Of a DNA stretch of 15,547 bases, positions 6,683 through 15,547 are shown in pieces. Source of the DNA: CAIOZW01 sp049317725 (GTDB lineage: Bacteria; Acidobacteriota; Blastocatellia; RBC074); contig JBMOHS010000096.1 of the NCBI GenBank assembly GCA_049317725.1, positions 1 through 15,547 on the forward strand, written 5' to 3'. The stretch's first letter is position 1; each line of letters opens with the position of its first letter. The position numbers and the translations under genes were made by a program. Below the pieces are notes generated by a model. It was not told the origin of the DNA. It searched no databases and saw only the letters and a list, made by a program, of their open reading frames with translations.

Positions 6683-7846
6683 ATGGAAGATCCGAAATCA
6701 GAAGGCCCTGAAACGATCTTGGAAGCGCTCTCCGTGCGGGGAATCAGCAAGCGGTTTGGCGACGAGTCCGTGCTCGATCAAGTAACCTTCTCGATTGCGG
6801 AGGGGCGCAGCCTGGTGCTGCTCGGCCATTCTGGGAGTGGCAAGACGACGATCCTGCGCCTGATTGCTGGCCTTGAGGAGCTGGACGGGGGGGAGATCTA
6901 CTTGCGTGGCCGCCGGATCGACCCACTGCGGGCGCGGGACCGAAACATCGGGGTCATCTTCCAGAATTATGCACTCTTTCCCGGCATGACCGTGGTCGAG
7001 AATATCGGATTTGGGTTGCGGATTCGTGGAGTGAAGCGGGCAGATTGGGTCGAGTCGGCACTTGGCTTACTGGAGCTGGTGGGGTTGATGGACCAGCGGG
7101 AGAAGTATCCCTCCCAGCTCTCTGGCGGGCAGCAGCAGCGGGTGGCGATCGCGCGCGCCCTCGCCTATCAGCCGGCGATGCTCCTCTTCGATGAATCGTT
7201 CAGTGCCCTCGACCCCCAGACACGGGTCGGGTTGCGGCGTGAGATCCGTGGACTGCTCCAGCGACTCCGGATCCCAGCCCTCTTCATCACCCACGATCAG
7301 GAAGAGGCAATGGAGCTGGGAGATCAGGTCGCCATTCTCAATCAAGGCCGGTTGGAGCAGATCGGAACTCCGCGAGAGATCTACGAGCACCCACGCACGG
7401 AGTTTGTCGCCACCTTTCTAGGGGCCGCCAACGTGCTGGCTGGCAGGTGGGGGGAGGACCGGATTCTGCTCGCGGGAGGTCGCGAGGTTTGGATCGACGG
7501 GGAGGAATCTGCCCGGGGATGGCCTGCGGGTCAGCCGCTGAAAGTGGTCTTTCGTCCAGAAGATGTTCAGTTGGGCGCGGTGGATCAGCTCGGTGAAGAA
7601 CGGGAGGGGCTCCTCCCGTTCGGCTGGGGAGAGGTGCTGGAAGTGGCCTTTTCGGGGGCGAGCGAGTGGCTGGTCATTGGTCTCCTTGACGAAGAGACCG
7701 CAGACGCCCAAGAGACGGCCAAGCAGCAGGCCCGACCGGTCCGACTCAAGGTCTGCCGGACCAAATGGGAGGTGCACGCCCTCCGACTCGTGCCAGGGGA
7801 TCGGGTCTCGATTGGACTCAAGGCAGTTCAGCTCCTTGTCGATTGA
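6683..7846 (+). CDS. cysA: Sulfate-type ABC transporter ATP-binding protein
   Basis: The 387-residue ATPase of the importer is complete. It shows Walker A GHSGSGKT (48-55), Q-loop Gln94 in FQNYALFPG, signature LSGGQQQRVAIARAL (146-160), Walker B with D170-E171 and the H-loop His204 in FITHDQEEAM. Residues from about 245 onward form the C-terminal TOBE-like regulatory region typical of CysA/MalK-type ATPases (FLGAANVL, VFRPEDVQLG). ATG 6683 is 20 bases after the permease stop and has GGGAG upstream. Just after Walker B the sequence is DESFSALD, where the family nearly always has DEPFSALD; this should not abolish ATPase activity. Gene order (receptor, permease, ATPase) supports one operon. Sulfate or thiosulfate specificity is inferred from the binding protein, since the ATPase alone cannot show it. 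Confidence 0.92.
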   Translation: MEDPKSEGPETILEALSVRGISKRFGDESVLDQVTFSIAEGRSLVLLGHSGSGKTTILRLIAGLEELDGGEIYLRGRRIDPLRARDRNIGVIFQNYALFPGMTVVENIGFGLRIRGVKRADWVESALGLLELVGLMDQREKYPSQLSGGQQQRVAIARALAYQPAMLLFDESFSALDPQTRVGLRREIRGLLQRLRIPALFITHDQEEAMELGDQVAILNQGRLEQIGTPREIYEHPRTEFVATFLGAANVLAGRWGEDRILLAGGREVWIDGEESARGWPAGQPLKVVFRPEDVQLGAVDQLGEEREGLLPFGWGEVLEVAFSGASEWLVIGLLDEETADAQETAKQQARPVRLKVCRTKWEVHALRLVPGDRVSIGLKAVQLLVD

Positions 7847-7873
7847 GGGGGCCTCGGCTGCAAGATTTGGGCC

Positions 7874-7897
7874 GGACTTTTCAGTCTAGGTTTCTTT
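7874..7897 (+). terminator. Weak hairpin with T-rich tail after the ABC operon
   Basis: GGACT (7874-7878) can pair with AGTCT (7883-7887) around a TTTC loop, followed by a T-rich run (TTTCTTT, 7891-7897). The stem is only five pairs including one G-T, so this is a weak candidate terminator. The surrounding 172-base gap (7847-8018) also contains TATGAT at 7910-7915, but no convincing -35 box at the right distance. Confidence 0.2.
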
Positions 7898-8018
7898 GCC
7901 ATCTTGCCGTATGATGCGACATTTACAGAGTGGCGTCCCATTGGGCTGACAGCATATTCTCCCGGCACGGACAGGCTCGGCGGCGACAAGTTGCTCTGGA
8001 TGGAAAGGCAGAAAGAGA

Positions 8019-8432
8019 TTGAAACTGGAATATACGCTCCTTTGTGAAGACATCCGGGTCGAAGCGACCGGGCGCATCAGCCTGATGGGGGTCATGCATG
8101 AGCTGATCGTGCCCCAAGTGCCGGTGACGATGATCAAGCTGGCGATCCTCAACCACTGGTCTGGGGAGGGGCAGCATCTGACAGAGGTCCGCATTTTGAC
8201 GCCAGACCGTCGACAAACGGTCGCCGTTTCACAGCCTTCCAGCCTGACGTTGCCGGCAGATGGCTTTGCCGACAATGTGACCGTTTTTATCAACACTGCC
8301 TTTTTGCAGACGGGGCGTTACGTGGTCCAGACCCTGCTTGACTCGACGTTGCTCGCCGAGAAGGAGCTGCCGGTCGTGCTGGCCCAAGAGACGCCACCGT
8401 CGATTCCAATGGACAGTCAACAAGTCCATTGA
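8019..8432 (+). CDS. Small conserved protein, DUF6941-like
   Basis: The 137-residue product begins MKLEYTLLCEDIRVEATGRI and continues SLMGVMHELIVPQVP. This closely recalls a small family of unknown function that I believe is DUF6941 (opening 'yalLcEdvR.E.ngk.siiGv'). The start is TTG 8019, with purine-rich AAAGAGA directly upstream. No ATG gives a full-length product in this frame: the first internal ones lie well inside the conserved region. There is no signal peptide or membrane segment, so it is probably cytosolic. The pattern is that of an all-beta fold, with alternating hydrophobic residues in VRILTPD, VTVFINTAF and YVVQTLLDSTLL. Nothing indicates its role. The transketolase gene begins 57 bases downstream, but a functional link is not evident. 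I am sure it is a gene, less sure of the family number. Confidence 0.72.
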   Translation: MKLEYTLLCEDIRVEATGRISLMGVMHELIVPQVPVTMIKLAILNHWSGEGQHLTEVRILTPDRRQTVAVSQPSSLTLPADGFADNVTVFINTAFLQTGRYVVQTLLDSTLLAEKELPVVLAQETPPSIPMDSQQVH

Positions 8433-8489
8433 GGATCGGAGAGGATCGCCGTCAGGATACACGACCAGTGCCAGCGAGAAGAGGGACGG

Positions 8490-10502
<2,013 letters not shown>

Positions 10503-10527
10503 ACTCGGGGCCCTACGGAGGAATTCC

Positions 10528-11052
10528 ATGGCTGTCCATCCTGATCATCCGCGCCGGTGGCAGCGAGGAGTCCAGCGGATCGCGGCGATCCGGCCCGTGA
10601 CGCGCTTCTTTTCGCTCTGCCTGCCCTTCCTGGATCGCCAGTTGATCCACTGGTCAGCCGGTCGAACCTCGCTGACCCGCCTCATGACAGGATTCCCAAT
10701 TGTCACCCTCCGCACGCTGGGGGCCCGCAGTGGCATTCCCCGAGAGAATCCGTTGGTGGGCATCCCCTTCGATCACGGACGGTACATCCTTATCGCCTCT
10801 AACTGGGGTCAGGAGCGCCATCCTGCCTGGTATCATAACCTTCGGGCCCATCCGCGGGTTCAGTTGATTCGGGCAGGAATTGCCGAAGAATACGTCGCCC
10901 ACGAAGCGGAGGGGGAGGAACGATCGGCGTGCTGGCGTCGGGCAGTCGAGGTCTATGCGGGCTATGAGGCCTATCGCCACCGGGCGGGGGAGCGGCGGAT
11001 CCCGGTCATCGTTCTCACGCCATCGATCCCCTCTTTACCGCGAAATGCCTGA
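10528..11052 (+). CDS. Nitroreductase family deazaflavin (F420)-dependent oxidoreductase-like protein
   Basis: The 174-residue product matches the Ddn-like split-beta-barrel family. The motif FPIVTLRTLGARSGIPRENPL (57-76) corresponds to the family's 'LtTtGRkSGkpRttPL'. LIASNWGQERHPAWYHNL (88-105) corresponds to its 'vaSnGGap.hPaWyhNL'. Characterised members bind the deazaflavin F420 and reduce varied substrates; others bind FMN or lipids, or have no known activity. The N-terminal 40 residues form a likely amphipathic helix (VTRFFSLCLPFL), common in the family and possibly membrane-associating. ATG 10528 follows GGAGGAATTCC, an excellent ribosome-binding site, ruling out the longer frame that starts inside tkt at 10444. 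No F420 biosynthesis gene is visible in the window, so cofactor use is inferred from family alone. Confidence 0.85.
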   Translation: MAVHPDHPRRWQRGVQRIAAIRPVTRFFSLCLPFLDRQLIHWSAGRTSLTRLMTGFPIVTLRTLGARSGIPRENPLVGIPFDHGRYILIASNWGQERHPAWYHNLRAHPRVQLIRAGIAEEYVAHEAEGEERSACWRRAVEVYAGYEAYRHRAGERRIPVIVLTPSIPSLPRNA

Positions 11053-11075
11053 TCAGGTTCGAGAAGGGGGGACGC

Positions 11076-11777
11076 GTGGAGACGATCGTCATAGTCCTGC
11101 TCTTGTGTCTGGTGGCGGCAGTTGGTGGGCTGTTGTTGCTGGGGTACCGCCTGATGCGCCTGCGCTTGGAGAGGGAGACGGGCGGAGAGAAGGGAAGAGA
11201 GCAGTGGCGGCGTCAGATGGAGTCCGAAGTCGTTCGTCGCGAGGAGGCCCGTTTCGCGCAGTGGCGGGAGCGTGAGCTGGCCACGCTGGTCGCCCGGGCG
11301 CAGCGCGAAGCGCTCCTCCAAGCCCATGAGCGCTTCGAGCAGTGGCGGCAGCAGGATCTGGTGACCGTTCGGCGTCAACAGCGAGAGCTGGCTTGGCGCG
11401 AAGCCCGACGTGCCCTTGCCGAATGGAAGAGTGAGCAGGAGAAGCGGATCCGGCAGGATGCCGTGCAGCGCAGCCAGTCGGTGACCATCGGAAAGATTAC
11501 CGAACACCTCGTGCCCCATCTGCCCTCCTTTCCCTTCAACCCGAAGGATGTTCGTTTTCTGGGCAGCCCCATCGACCTGATCATCTTTGATGGGCTCAAC
11601 GAGGAAGAGCGAAACGGTCTCCGACAGGTGGTCTTTCTGGAGATCAAGACAGGAGTTTCGGCATTGACCCGTCGGGAACGATGGGTGCGCGATGCCGTTC
11701 GGGCCGGGCGGGTTCAATGGATGGAATGGTACGGTGACAAGGTCCCTCCGATCCAGGATCCAGGCCTCTTTGAGTGA
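11076..11777 (+). CDS. Membrane-anchored Holliday-junction-resolvase-related nuclease
   Basis: The 233-residue protein starts at GTG 11076 after GAGAAGGGGGG. One membrane helix (about 4-22) is followed by a long, charged, Arg/Glu-rich coiled-coil-like stretch (about 25-135), then a compact domain. That domain has SVTIGKITEHLVPHLP (Glu143), SPIDLIIFDGL (Asp167) and VFLEIKTG (Glu189, Lys191), then VRDAVRAGRVQW. This E...D...ExK arrangement is that of PD-(D/E)xK nucleases, and the layout matches the family 'endonuclease related to archaeal Holliday junction resolvase' (PF10107, recalled). The membrane anchor is odd for an enzyme of DNA junctions, so the real substrate is unsettled. It ends 70 bases before tex, with a strong hairpin between them. 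I am confident in the fold and less so in any role in recombination. Confidence 0.82.
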   Translation: METIVIVLLLCLVAAVGGLLLLGYRLMRLRLERETGGEKGREQWRRQMESEVVRREEARFAQWRERELATLVARAQREALLQAHERFEQWRQQDLVTVRRQQRELAWREARRALAEWKSEQEKRIRQDAVQRSQSVTIGKITEHLVPHLPSFPFNPKDVRFLGSPIDLIIFDGLNEEERNGLRQVVFLEIKTGVSALTRRERWVRDAVRAGRVQWMEWYGDKVPPIQDPGLFE

Positions 11778-11784
11778 AAATGGG

Positions 11785-11807
11785 GGGGGGCCGTTGCCCG
11801 GCCCCCC
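11785..11807 (+). terminator. GC-rich hairpin between the nuclease gene and tex
   Basis: GGGGGGCCG (11785-11793) pairs perfectly with CGGCCCCCC (11799-11807) around a five-base TTGCC loop, giving nine G-C pairs. It lies eight bases after the nuclease stop codon. No T-run follows, so it may act as a weak or factor-assisted terminator or as an mRNA 3'-end stabiliser. Confidence 0.55.
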
Positions 11808-11847
11808 TAGGGCAAGTCGATCTATCTTGTCGTAAGGAGTTTGGCGT

Positions 11848-14235
11848 TTGAATTTTGCGCTCTGGTTTCATTCTCAACATCCAACGATTCCTCTCACCTC
11901 CGCCGAGGCGGTGCTCAATCTGGCAGGGGAGGGGGCGACCATTCCGTTTATCGCCCGGTATCGGAAAGAGCAGACCGGGAACCTCGACGAGGTCGCCATT
12001 CAGCAGGTCATCGAGAGCGATGAACGATGGAAGGAGATCCTCAAGCGGCAGTCCTTCATCGTCGAAGAGATCGAACGGCAGCAGAAGATGACCCCCGAGC
12101 TGAAAGAGAAGATCCTCTCGACGTTTCATCTTGACCAGCTCGAAGATCTCTATCTTCCGTACAAGCAGAAGCGCAAGACGAAGGCGACCCTGGCGCGCGA
12201 AGCGGGCCTGGAACCCCTTGCCGAGTGGATCTGGCAGGTTGGTCACGGGGCGGAGACGCCTCCACCTGGAGTGACCCTCCAGTCACTTGCCGAGACCTAC
12301 TGCGACGCCGAGAAGGGCGTAGCCGATGCCGCAGCGGCCCTCCAGGGAGCGCAGGATATCCTGACAGAGCGGCTGACGGAGATCCCGGAGCTGCGCGAGA
12401 CCGTGCGCCGAACCCTCTTCGAGCGCGGTGCTGCGACGACCAAGAAGGGCGAGAAGGCCAAGCCAAACAGCAAATTTGAGCGCTATTTCGAGTATGACGA
12501 ACCGATAGCTTCGCTGCTCGACCCCCAGAACTCCCACCGGTATCTGGCGATGCGCCGTGGCTGGATGGAGGAGGAACTCTCGCTCTCGATCGGGCCATCG
12601 CCGGAAGATGCCGAGATGGAGCCGATGCTGCTCGCTCAATTCGAGCACAGCGCCTGCCCGGTTGCCGACTCTCTTGGCGCAGAGGTGCTTCTGCGGGCGG
12701 CCCGGCTGGCCCTCCGTGTTTATGTCCAACCCAGCATCGAGACCGAGGTCCACCGCGCCCTCAAAGAGGTCGCGGATGAAGCCGCGATCAAGGTCTTCGC
12801 TGAGAATGTCCGGAAGCTGCTCCTCTCTGCTCCGTTTGGATCGAAAGCCGTTCTCGGGGTCGATCCTGGGATCCGGACCGGCTGCAAACTGGCGGTCGTC
12901 GATGACGGTGGACGGTATCTCGCCGATCACGTTATCCACCTCCAATCGAAGAGCGATCAGGAGCGGGCGAAGCGGCTCTTGACGGAGATCGTCCGCAATG
13001 GCTCGATCCGGGCGATTGCCGTCGGCAATGGGACCGCTGGTCGGGAGACCGAGGCCTTTGTGCGTGAGGCCCTCACGGACGCAGGGCTTTCGGTACCCGT
13101 CGTCCTGGTCAATGAGTCCGGTGCCAGCATCTACAGCGCCAGCGAGACGGCGCGGGAGGAGTTTCCCGAGCTGGATCTGACGATCCGGGGAGCGATCTCG
13201 ATTGCCCGTCGCCTGCAGGACCCGCTTGCGGAACTGGTCAAGATCGATCCGAAGAGCATTGGGGTCGGCCAGTACCAGCACGATGTCAATCAGGTCGCCC
13301 TCAAGAAGAGCCTCGATCTGGTCGTCGATTTGTGCGTCAACTCGGTCGGGGTCAATTTGAACACGGCCTCTTACCACCTCCTGTCGCGAGTTTCAGGAAT
13401 TGGGCCGGCGCTCGCGAAGAAGATCGTTGAGCATCGTTCCGCCCAAGGGCTCTTCCGATCCCGGGAGCAGCTCCTCGACGTGCCTCGGTTCAGCCGGAAG
13501 ACCTATGAGTTGGCGGCGGGGTTCCTGCGGATTCCCGAGGCGACCCATCCTCTCGACAACACGGGGGTCCACCCCGAACGCTACGCCTTGCTTGAGCAGT
13601 TGGCGCAGGAGCTGGGCAAGGGCGTCGGCGACCTGCTCGGAAGTGGCGTCACCTTGGTGCGCCAAGCGAAGCATCTCCGGGACCAGATCGGGGAGTTCAC
13701 CTTCGATGACATCGTGCGGGAGCTCGAGAAGCCGGGCCGCGATCCCCGCGAAGCCTTCGCTGCCTTCTCTTTCCGCGAAGACCTGCACGCTATCGCGGAT
13801 CTGGTGCCGGGAATGATCTGTCCCGGCATTGTCACCAACGTCACCAACTTCGGTGCGTTCGTCGATATCGGGGTTCACCAGGACGGCCTCGTCCACATCT
13901 CCCAACTGAGCGAGCGGTTCGTCAAGGATCCGCGCACAGTGGTTAGCCCCGGGGACCGGGTCCGTGTGCAAGTGCTCAAGGTCGATCTCGATCGGCAGCA
14001 GATTGCGCTGACCATGCGGATCGACTCCACGGGGCGGGCGAACCAGCCCTCGGCGGAAGGACCGACCGGTTCTGCCGGTAATGGCCCTGCCCGGAGACCA
14101 AAGCCGGGCCCGTCTGGACGTCCCGCTCCTCCGGCGAACAAGGGGTTCAACAACCCTTTCTCTGATGCGCTGCGGCGGGCGACGTCTCCCGAGCCCCCTC
14201 CGCCCGAATCTTCCCCTCGCAAGAACCGTTCCTGA
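11848..14235 (+). CDS. tex: Transcription accessory / RNA-binding protein Tex
   Basis: At 795 residues this is a full-length Tex, a conserved cytosolic nucleic-acid-binding protein related to eukaryotic Spt6 and linked to transcription and stress tolerance. Seen in order: the N-terminal helical domain with AGEGATIPFIARYRKEQTGN and LEDLYLPYKQKRKTKATLA; a YqgF/RNase-H-like domain starting at GVDPGIRTG (Asp339); helix-hairpin-helix repeats from about residue 515 (VSGIGPALAKKIVEHR); and an S1 RNA-binding domain at about 653-725 (GIVTNVTNFGAFVDIG). The last 70 residues are a Pro/Arg/Ser-rich, probably disordered tail. The TTG start at 11848 is chosen because AAGGAG lies eight bases upstream and the family's N-terminus begins here. 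A strong hairpin follows the stop codon. Confidence 0.97.
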   Translation: MNFALWFHSQHPTIPLTSAEAVLNLAGEGATIPFIARYRKEQTGNLDEVAIQQVIESDERWKEILKRQSFIVEEIERQQKMTPELKEKILSTFHLDQLEDLYLPYKQKRKTKATLAREAGLEPLAEWIWQVGHGAETPPPGVTLQSLAETYCDAEKGVADAAAALQGAQDILTERLTEIPELRETVRRTLFERGAATTKKGEKAKPNSKFERYFEYDEPIASLLDPQNSHRYLAMRRGWMEEELSLSIGPSPEDAEMEPMLLAQFEHSACPVADSLGAEVLLRAARLALRVYVQPSIETEVHRALKEVADEAAIKVFAENVRKLLLSAPFGSKAVLGVDPGIRTGCKLAVVDDGGRYLADHVIHLQSKSDQERAKRLLTEIVRNGSIRAIAVGNGTAGRETEAFVREALTDAGLSVPVVLVNESGASIYSASETAREEFPELDLTIRGAISIARRLQDPLAELVKIDPKSIGVGQYQHDVNQVALKKSLDLVVDLCVNSVGVNLNTASYHLLSRVSGIGPALAKKIVEHRSAQGLFRSREQLLDVPRFSRKTYELAAGFLRIPEATHPLDNTGVHPERYALLEQLAQELGKGVGDLLGSGVTLVRQAKHLRDQIGEFTFDDIVRELEKPGRDPREAFAAFSFREDLHAIADLVPGMICPGIVTNVTNFGAFVDIGVHQDGLVHISQLSERFVKDPRTVVSPGDRVRVQVLKVDLDRQQIALTMRIDSTGRANQPSAEGPTGSAGNGPARRPKPGPSGRPAPPANKGFNNPFSDALRRATSPEPPPPESSPRKNRS

Positions 14236-14245
14236 CCCTCCAAGA

Positions 14246-14277
14246 GAAGAGGGGAGCGATCGCACGCTCCCCTCTTC
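14246..14277. terminator. 13-bp hairpin between convergent genes, likely bidirectional terminator
   Basis: GAAGAGGGGAGCG (14246-14258) pairs perfectly with CGCTCCCCTCTTC (14265-14277) around a six-base ATCGCA loop. It sits between the tex stop (14235) and the stop of the - strand gene (14315), where a terminator serving both strands is expected. Neither side has a long T-run, though AAAA at 14279-14282 gives TTTT ahead of the stem on the - strand. Confidence 0.7.
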
Positions 14278-14314
14278 CAAAACCATCTTCCGATAACGAT
14301 CCCCGCAGGCTCGT

Positions 14315-15532
14315 TCAGCCCGGAAAGGCGCGGATTCCCGCGAGCAGCCGCTCGATCTCCTCCTCGCTGGTATAGCAAGAGCAGCCGATCCGGACCAGCC
14401 CCTGCTCGGCCTTCCCCAGTCGATCGACGACCGTCTGCGCGTAAAAGTCGCCGTGGGAGACGAAGAGCCCCCGGGCGGCCAGAAAGGCGGCCAACTTGAC
14501 GGCTGGAACGTCCCTCAGAGAGAACGACACGGTCGGCGTCCGCGGTTGGTCGGGGCTTGGGCCATAGACGCTGACACCCTCGATCGAGTGGAGTCCGTCC
14601 CAAAGCCGGCGCAACAGCCGCTCCCCCTCGTCGTGCAGTGCCCCCATCGCCGAGATCAGCCGTTCCCGCCGGCTCTCGCCTGTTCCCCAGGAGGCGATCA
14701 GATTGACGGCCGCCGCCGCCCCGACGATCCCCTCGTGGTTCTGGGTCCCGGTCTCGAGCCGGTCTGGCGCTTCGTTGGATGCCGGGGCCAGCTTCGGTAC
14801 ATCCAACTGTTCGAGAATTGCGCGACGACCATAGAGGATTCCGAGGTGCGGACCGTAAAATTTGTAGGCGGAGCAGGCCAGCAGGTCACACCCCAATTCG
14901 CGGACATCGACCAGTTGGTGCGGGGCATAGTGCACCGCGTCGACATAGACGAGTGCTCCAACCTGGTGGGCAAGACGTGCCGCCCGGGCGATGTCGTTGA
15001 CCGTCCCCAGTGCGTTCGAAGCCGCCCCGATCGCCAGCAGTTTCGTGCGGGAGGTCAGCTTCTCCTCGAGATCCTCCCAGTCGAGCTGGCCGCTCTCCGT
15101 CAACAGCCGGACGGTCCGCACTGTCAATCCGCGGTCGCGCGCCATCTCTCGCCACGGGTCGACATTGGCGTGATGATCCAGCTCGGTGACGACGATCTCG
15201 TCTCCTGGATGCCATCCTCGACCCAGCGCGCGCGAGATGTGAAAGGTGATCGTCGTCATGTTATTCCCAAAGCTGACCTCGTCCGGCTGACAGTGAAAGA
15301 AGTCAGCGAACGTAGCGCGTGCTTCGGCCAGCAGGGCATCGGTCTCCTGGCTGGTCGGATAGATCCAGTGGGTGTTCGCATTATGGTGCAGCAGGTAGTC
15401 CCGCATCGCCTCGACCACCTCGATGGCGGTCTGTGTTCCTCCTGGACCGTCAAAATAGGCGACAGGGAATCCCCCGTGCTGCCGGGCGAGGGCGGGAAAG
15501 TGGGCTCGAATTGCTGGGATCGAAAGGGTCAT
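14315..15532 (-). CDS. SufS-like PLP-dependent aminotransferase class V protein ('cysteine desulfurase family')
   Basis: The 405-residue product is a class V fold-type-I PLP enzyme of the family I recall as TIGR01976. Marks are AYFDGPGGTQ (26-34), FGNNMTTITFHISRALGRGW (88-107), TELDHHANVDPW (116-127), ASNALGTVND, VDAVHYAPH (PLP-ring Asp198), SAYKFYGPH (PLP lysine Lys224) and ETGTQNHEGI. Start ATG 15532 has GGAG nine bases upstream, very near the right window edge. Where SufS has its persulfide cysteine (RTGHHCA), this protein has VSHGDFYA, as is usual for this family; Cys384 and Cys386 (RIGCSCY) lie further on. Sulfur transfer from cysteine is therefore doubtful, and lyase or aminotransferase activity is possible. 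It converges on tex, with a shared hairpin between them. Confidence 0.92.
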   Translation of the reverse strand: MTLSIPAIRAHFPALARQHGGFPVAYFDGPGGTQTAIEVVEAMRDYLLHHNANTHWIYPTSQETDALLAEARATFADFFHCQPDEVSFGNNMTTITFHISRALGRGWHPGDEIVVTELDHHANVDPWREMARDRGLTVRTVRLLTESGQLDWEDLEEKLTSRTKLLAIGAASNALGTVNDIARAARLAHQVGALVYVDAVHYAPHQLVDVRELGCDLLACSAYKFYGPHLGILYGRRAILEQLDVPKLAPASNEAPDRLETGTQNHEGIVGAAAAVNLIASWGTGESRRERLISAMGALHDEGERLLRRLWDGLHSIEGVSVYGPSPDQPRTPTVSFSLRDVPAVKLAAFLAARGLFVSHGDFYAQTVVDRLGKAEQGLVRIGCSCYTSEEEIERLLAGIRAFPG

Positions 15533-15547
15533 CTCATCTCCAATCGC

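Noticed and set aside
7890..7920. TTGCCA and TATGAT as a promoter for the DUF6941-like gene
   Set aside because: The two boxes are only eight bases apart, and no -35-like box sits at 16-18 bases from TATGAT.
12283..13377. 364-codon - strand frame opposite tex
   Set aside because: Antisense shadow; Asp/Arg-rich with no domain, while the + strand matches Tex throughout.

Overview
The window comes from a GC-rich bacterium (roughly 60% G+C by eye). GTG and TTG starts are frequent and ribosome-binding sites are mostly of the GGAG/GAGG type. An alpha-2-macroglobulin-family protein, a lipoprotein with murein-active domains and a sulfate-type binding protein together suggest a diderm cell envelope. 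No gene present fixes the phylum. I see no tRNA, rRNA, CRISPR array or insertion sequence. Twelve genes are supported: eleven on the + strand and one on the - strand at the right end.

Block 1 (1-4233) is an envelope cluster. It holds the C-terminal end of an alpha-2-macroglobulin-like protein, a polytopic membrane protein of unknown function, and a 908-residue predicted lipoprotein. The lipoprotein fuses a penicillin-binding transpeptidase domain, a SpoIID/LytB-type lytic transglycosylase domain and a C-terminal HExxH zinc-peptidase-like domain. It is the most unusual object in the window. A transpeptidase next to an alpha-2-macroglobulin recalls the known pairing of YfhM with PbpC. A perfect 16-bp tandem duplication at the end of the membrane-protein gene has shifted its last codons out of frame. 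Removing one copy restores a stop codon that overlaps the GTG start of the fusion gene.

Block 2 (4196-7846) opens with a near-consensus sigma70 promoter buried in the last codons of the fusion gene. About 450 bases of less GC-rich, gene-poor DNA with short dyads and tandem repeats follow. Next comes a compact sulfate/thiosulfate-type ABC importer: binding protein, a single permease and an ATPase. Canonical sulfate importers have two permease genes; only one is here.

Block 3 (8019-14235) is a same-strand series of mostly housekeeping genes: a small DUF6941-like protein, transketolase (tkt), a deazaflavin (F420)-dependent nitroreductase-family protein, a membrane-anchored Holliday-junction-resolvase-related nuclease, and the RNA-binding transcription accessory protein Tex. 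Strong hairpins lie before and after tex. The second sits between tex and the convergent - strand gene (14315-15532). That gene encodes a SufS-like PLP enzyme of the family usually named 'cysteine desulfurase family protein', but it lacks the SufS catalytic cysteine at the expected place.
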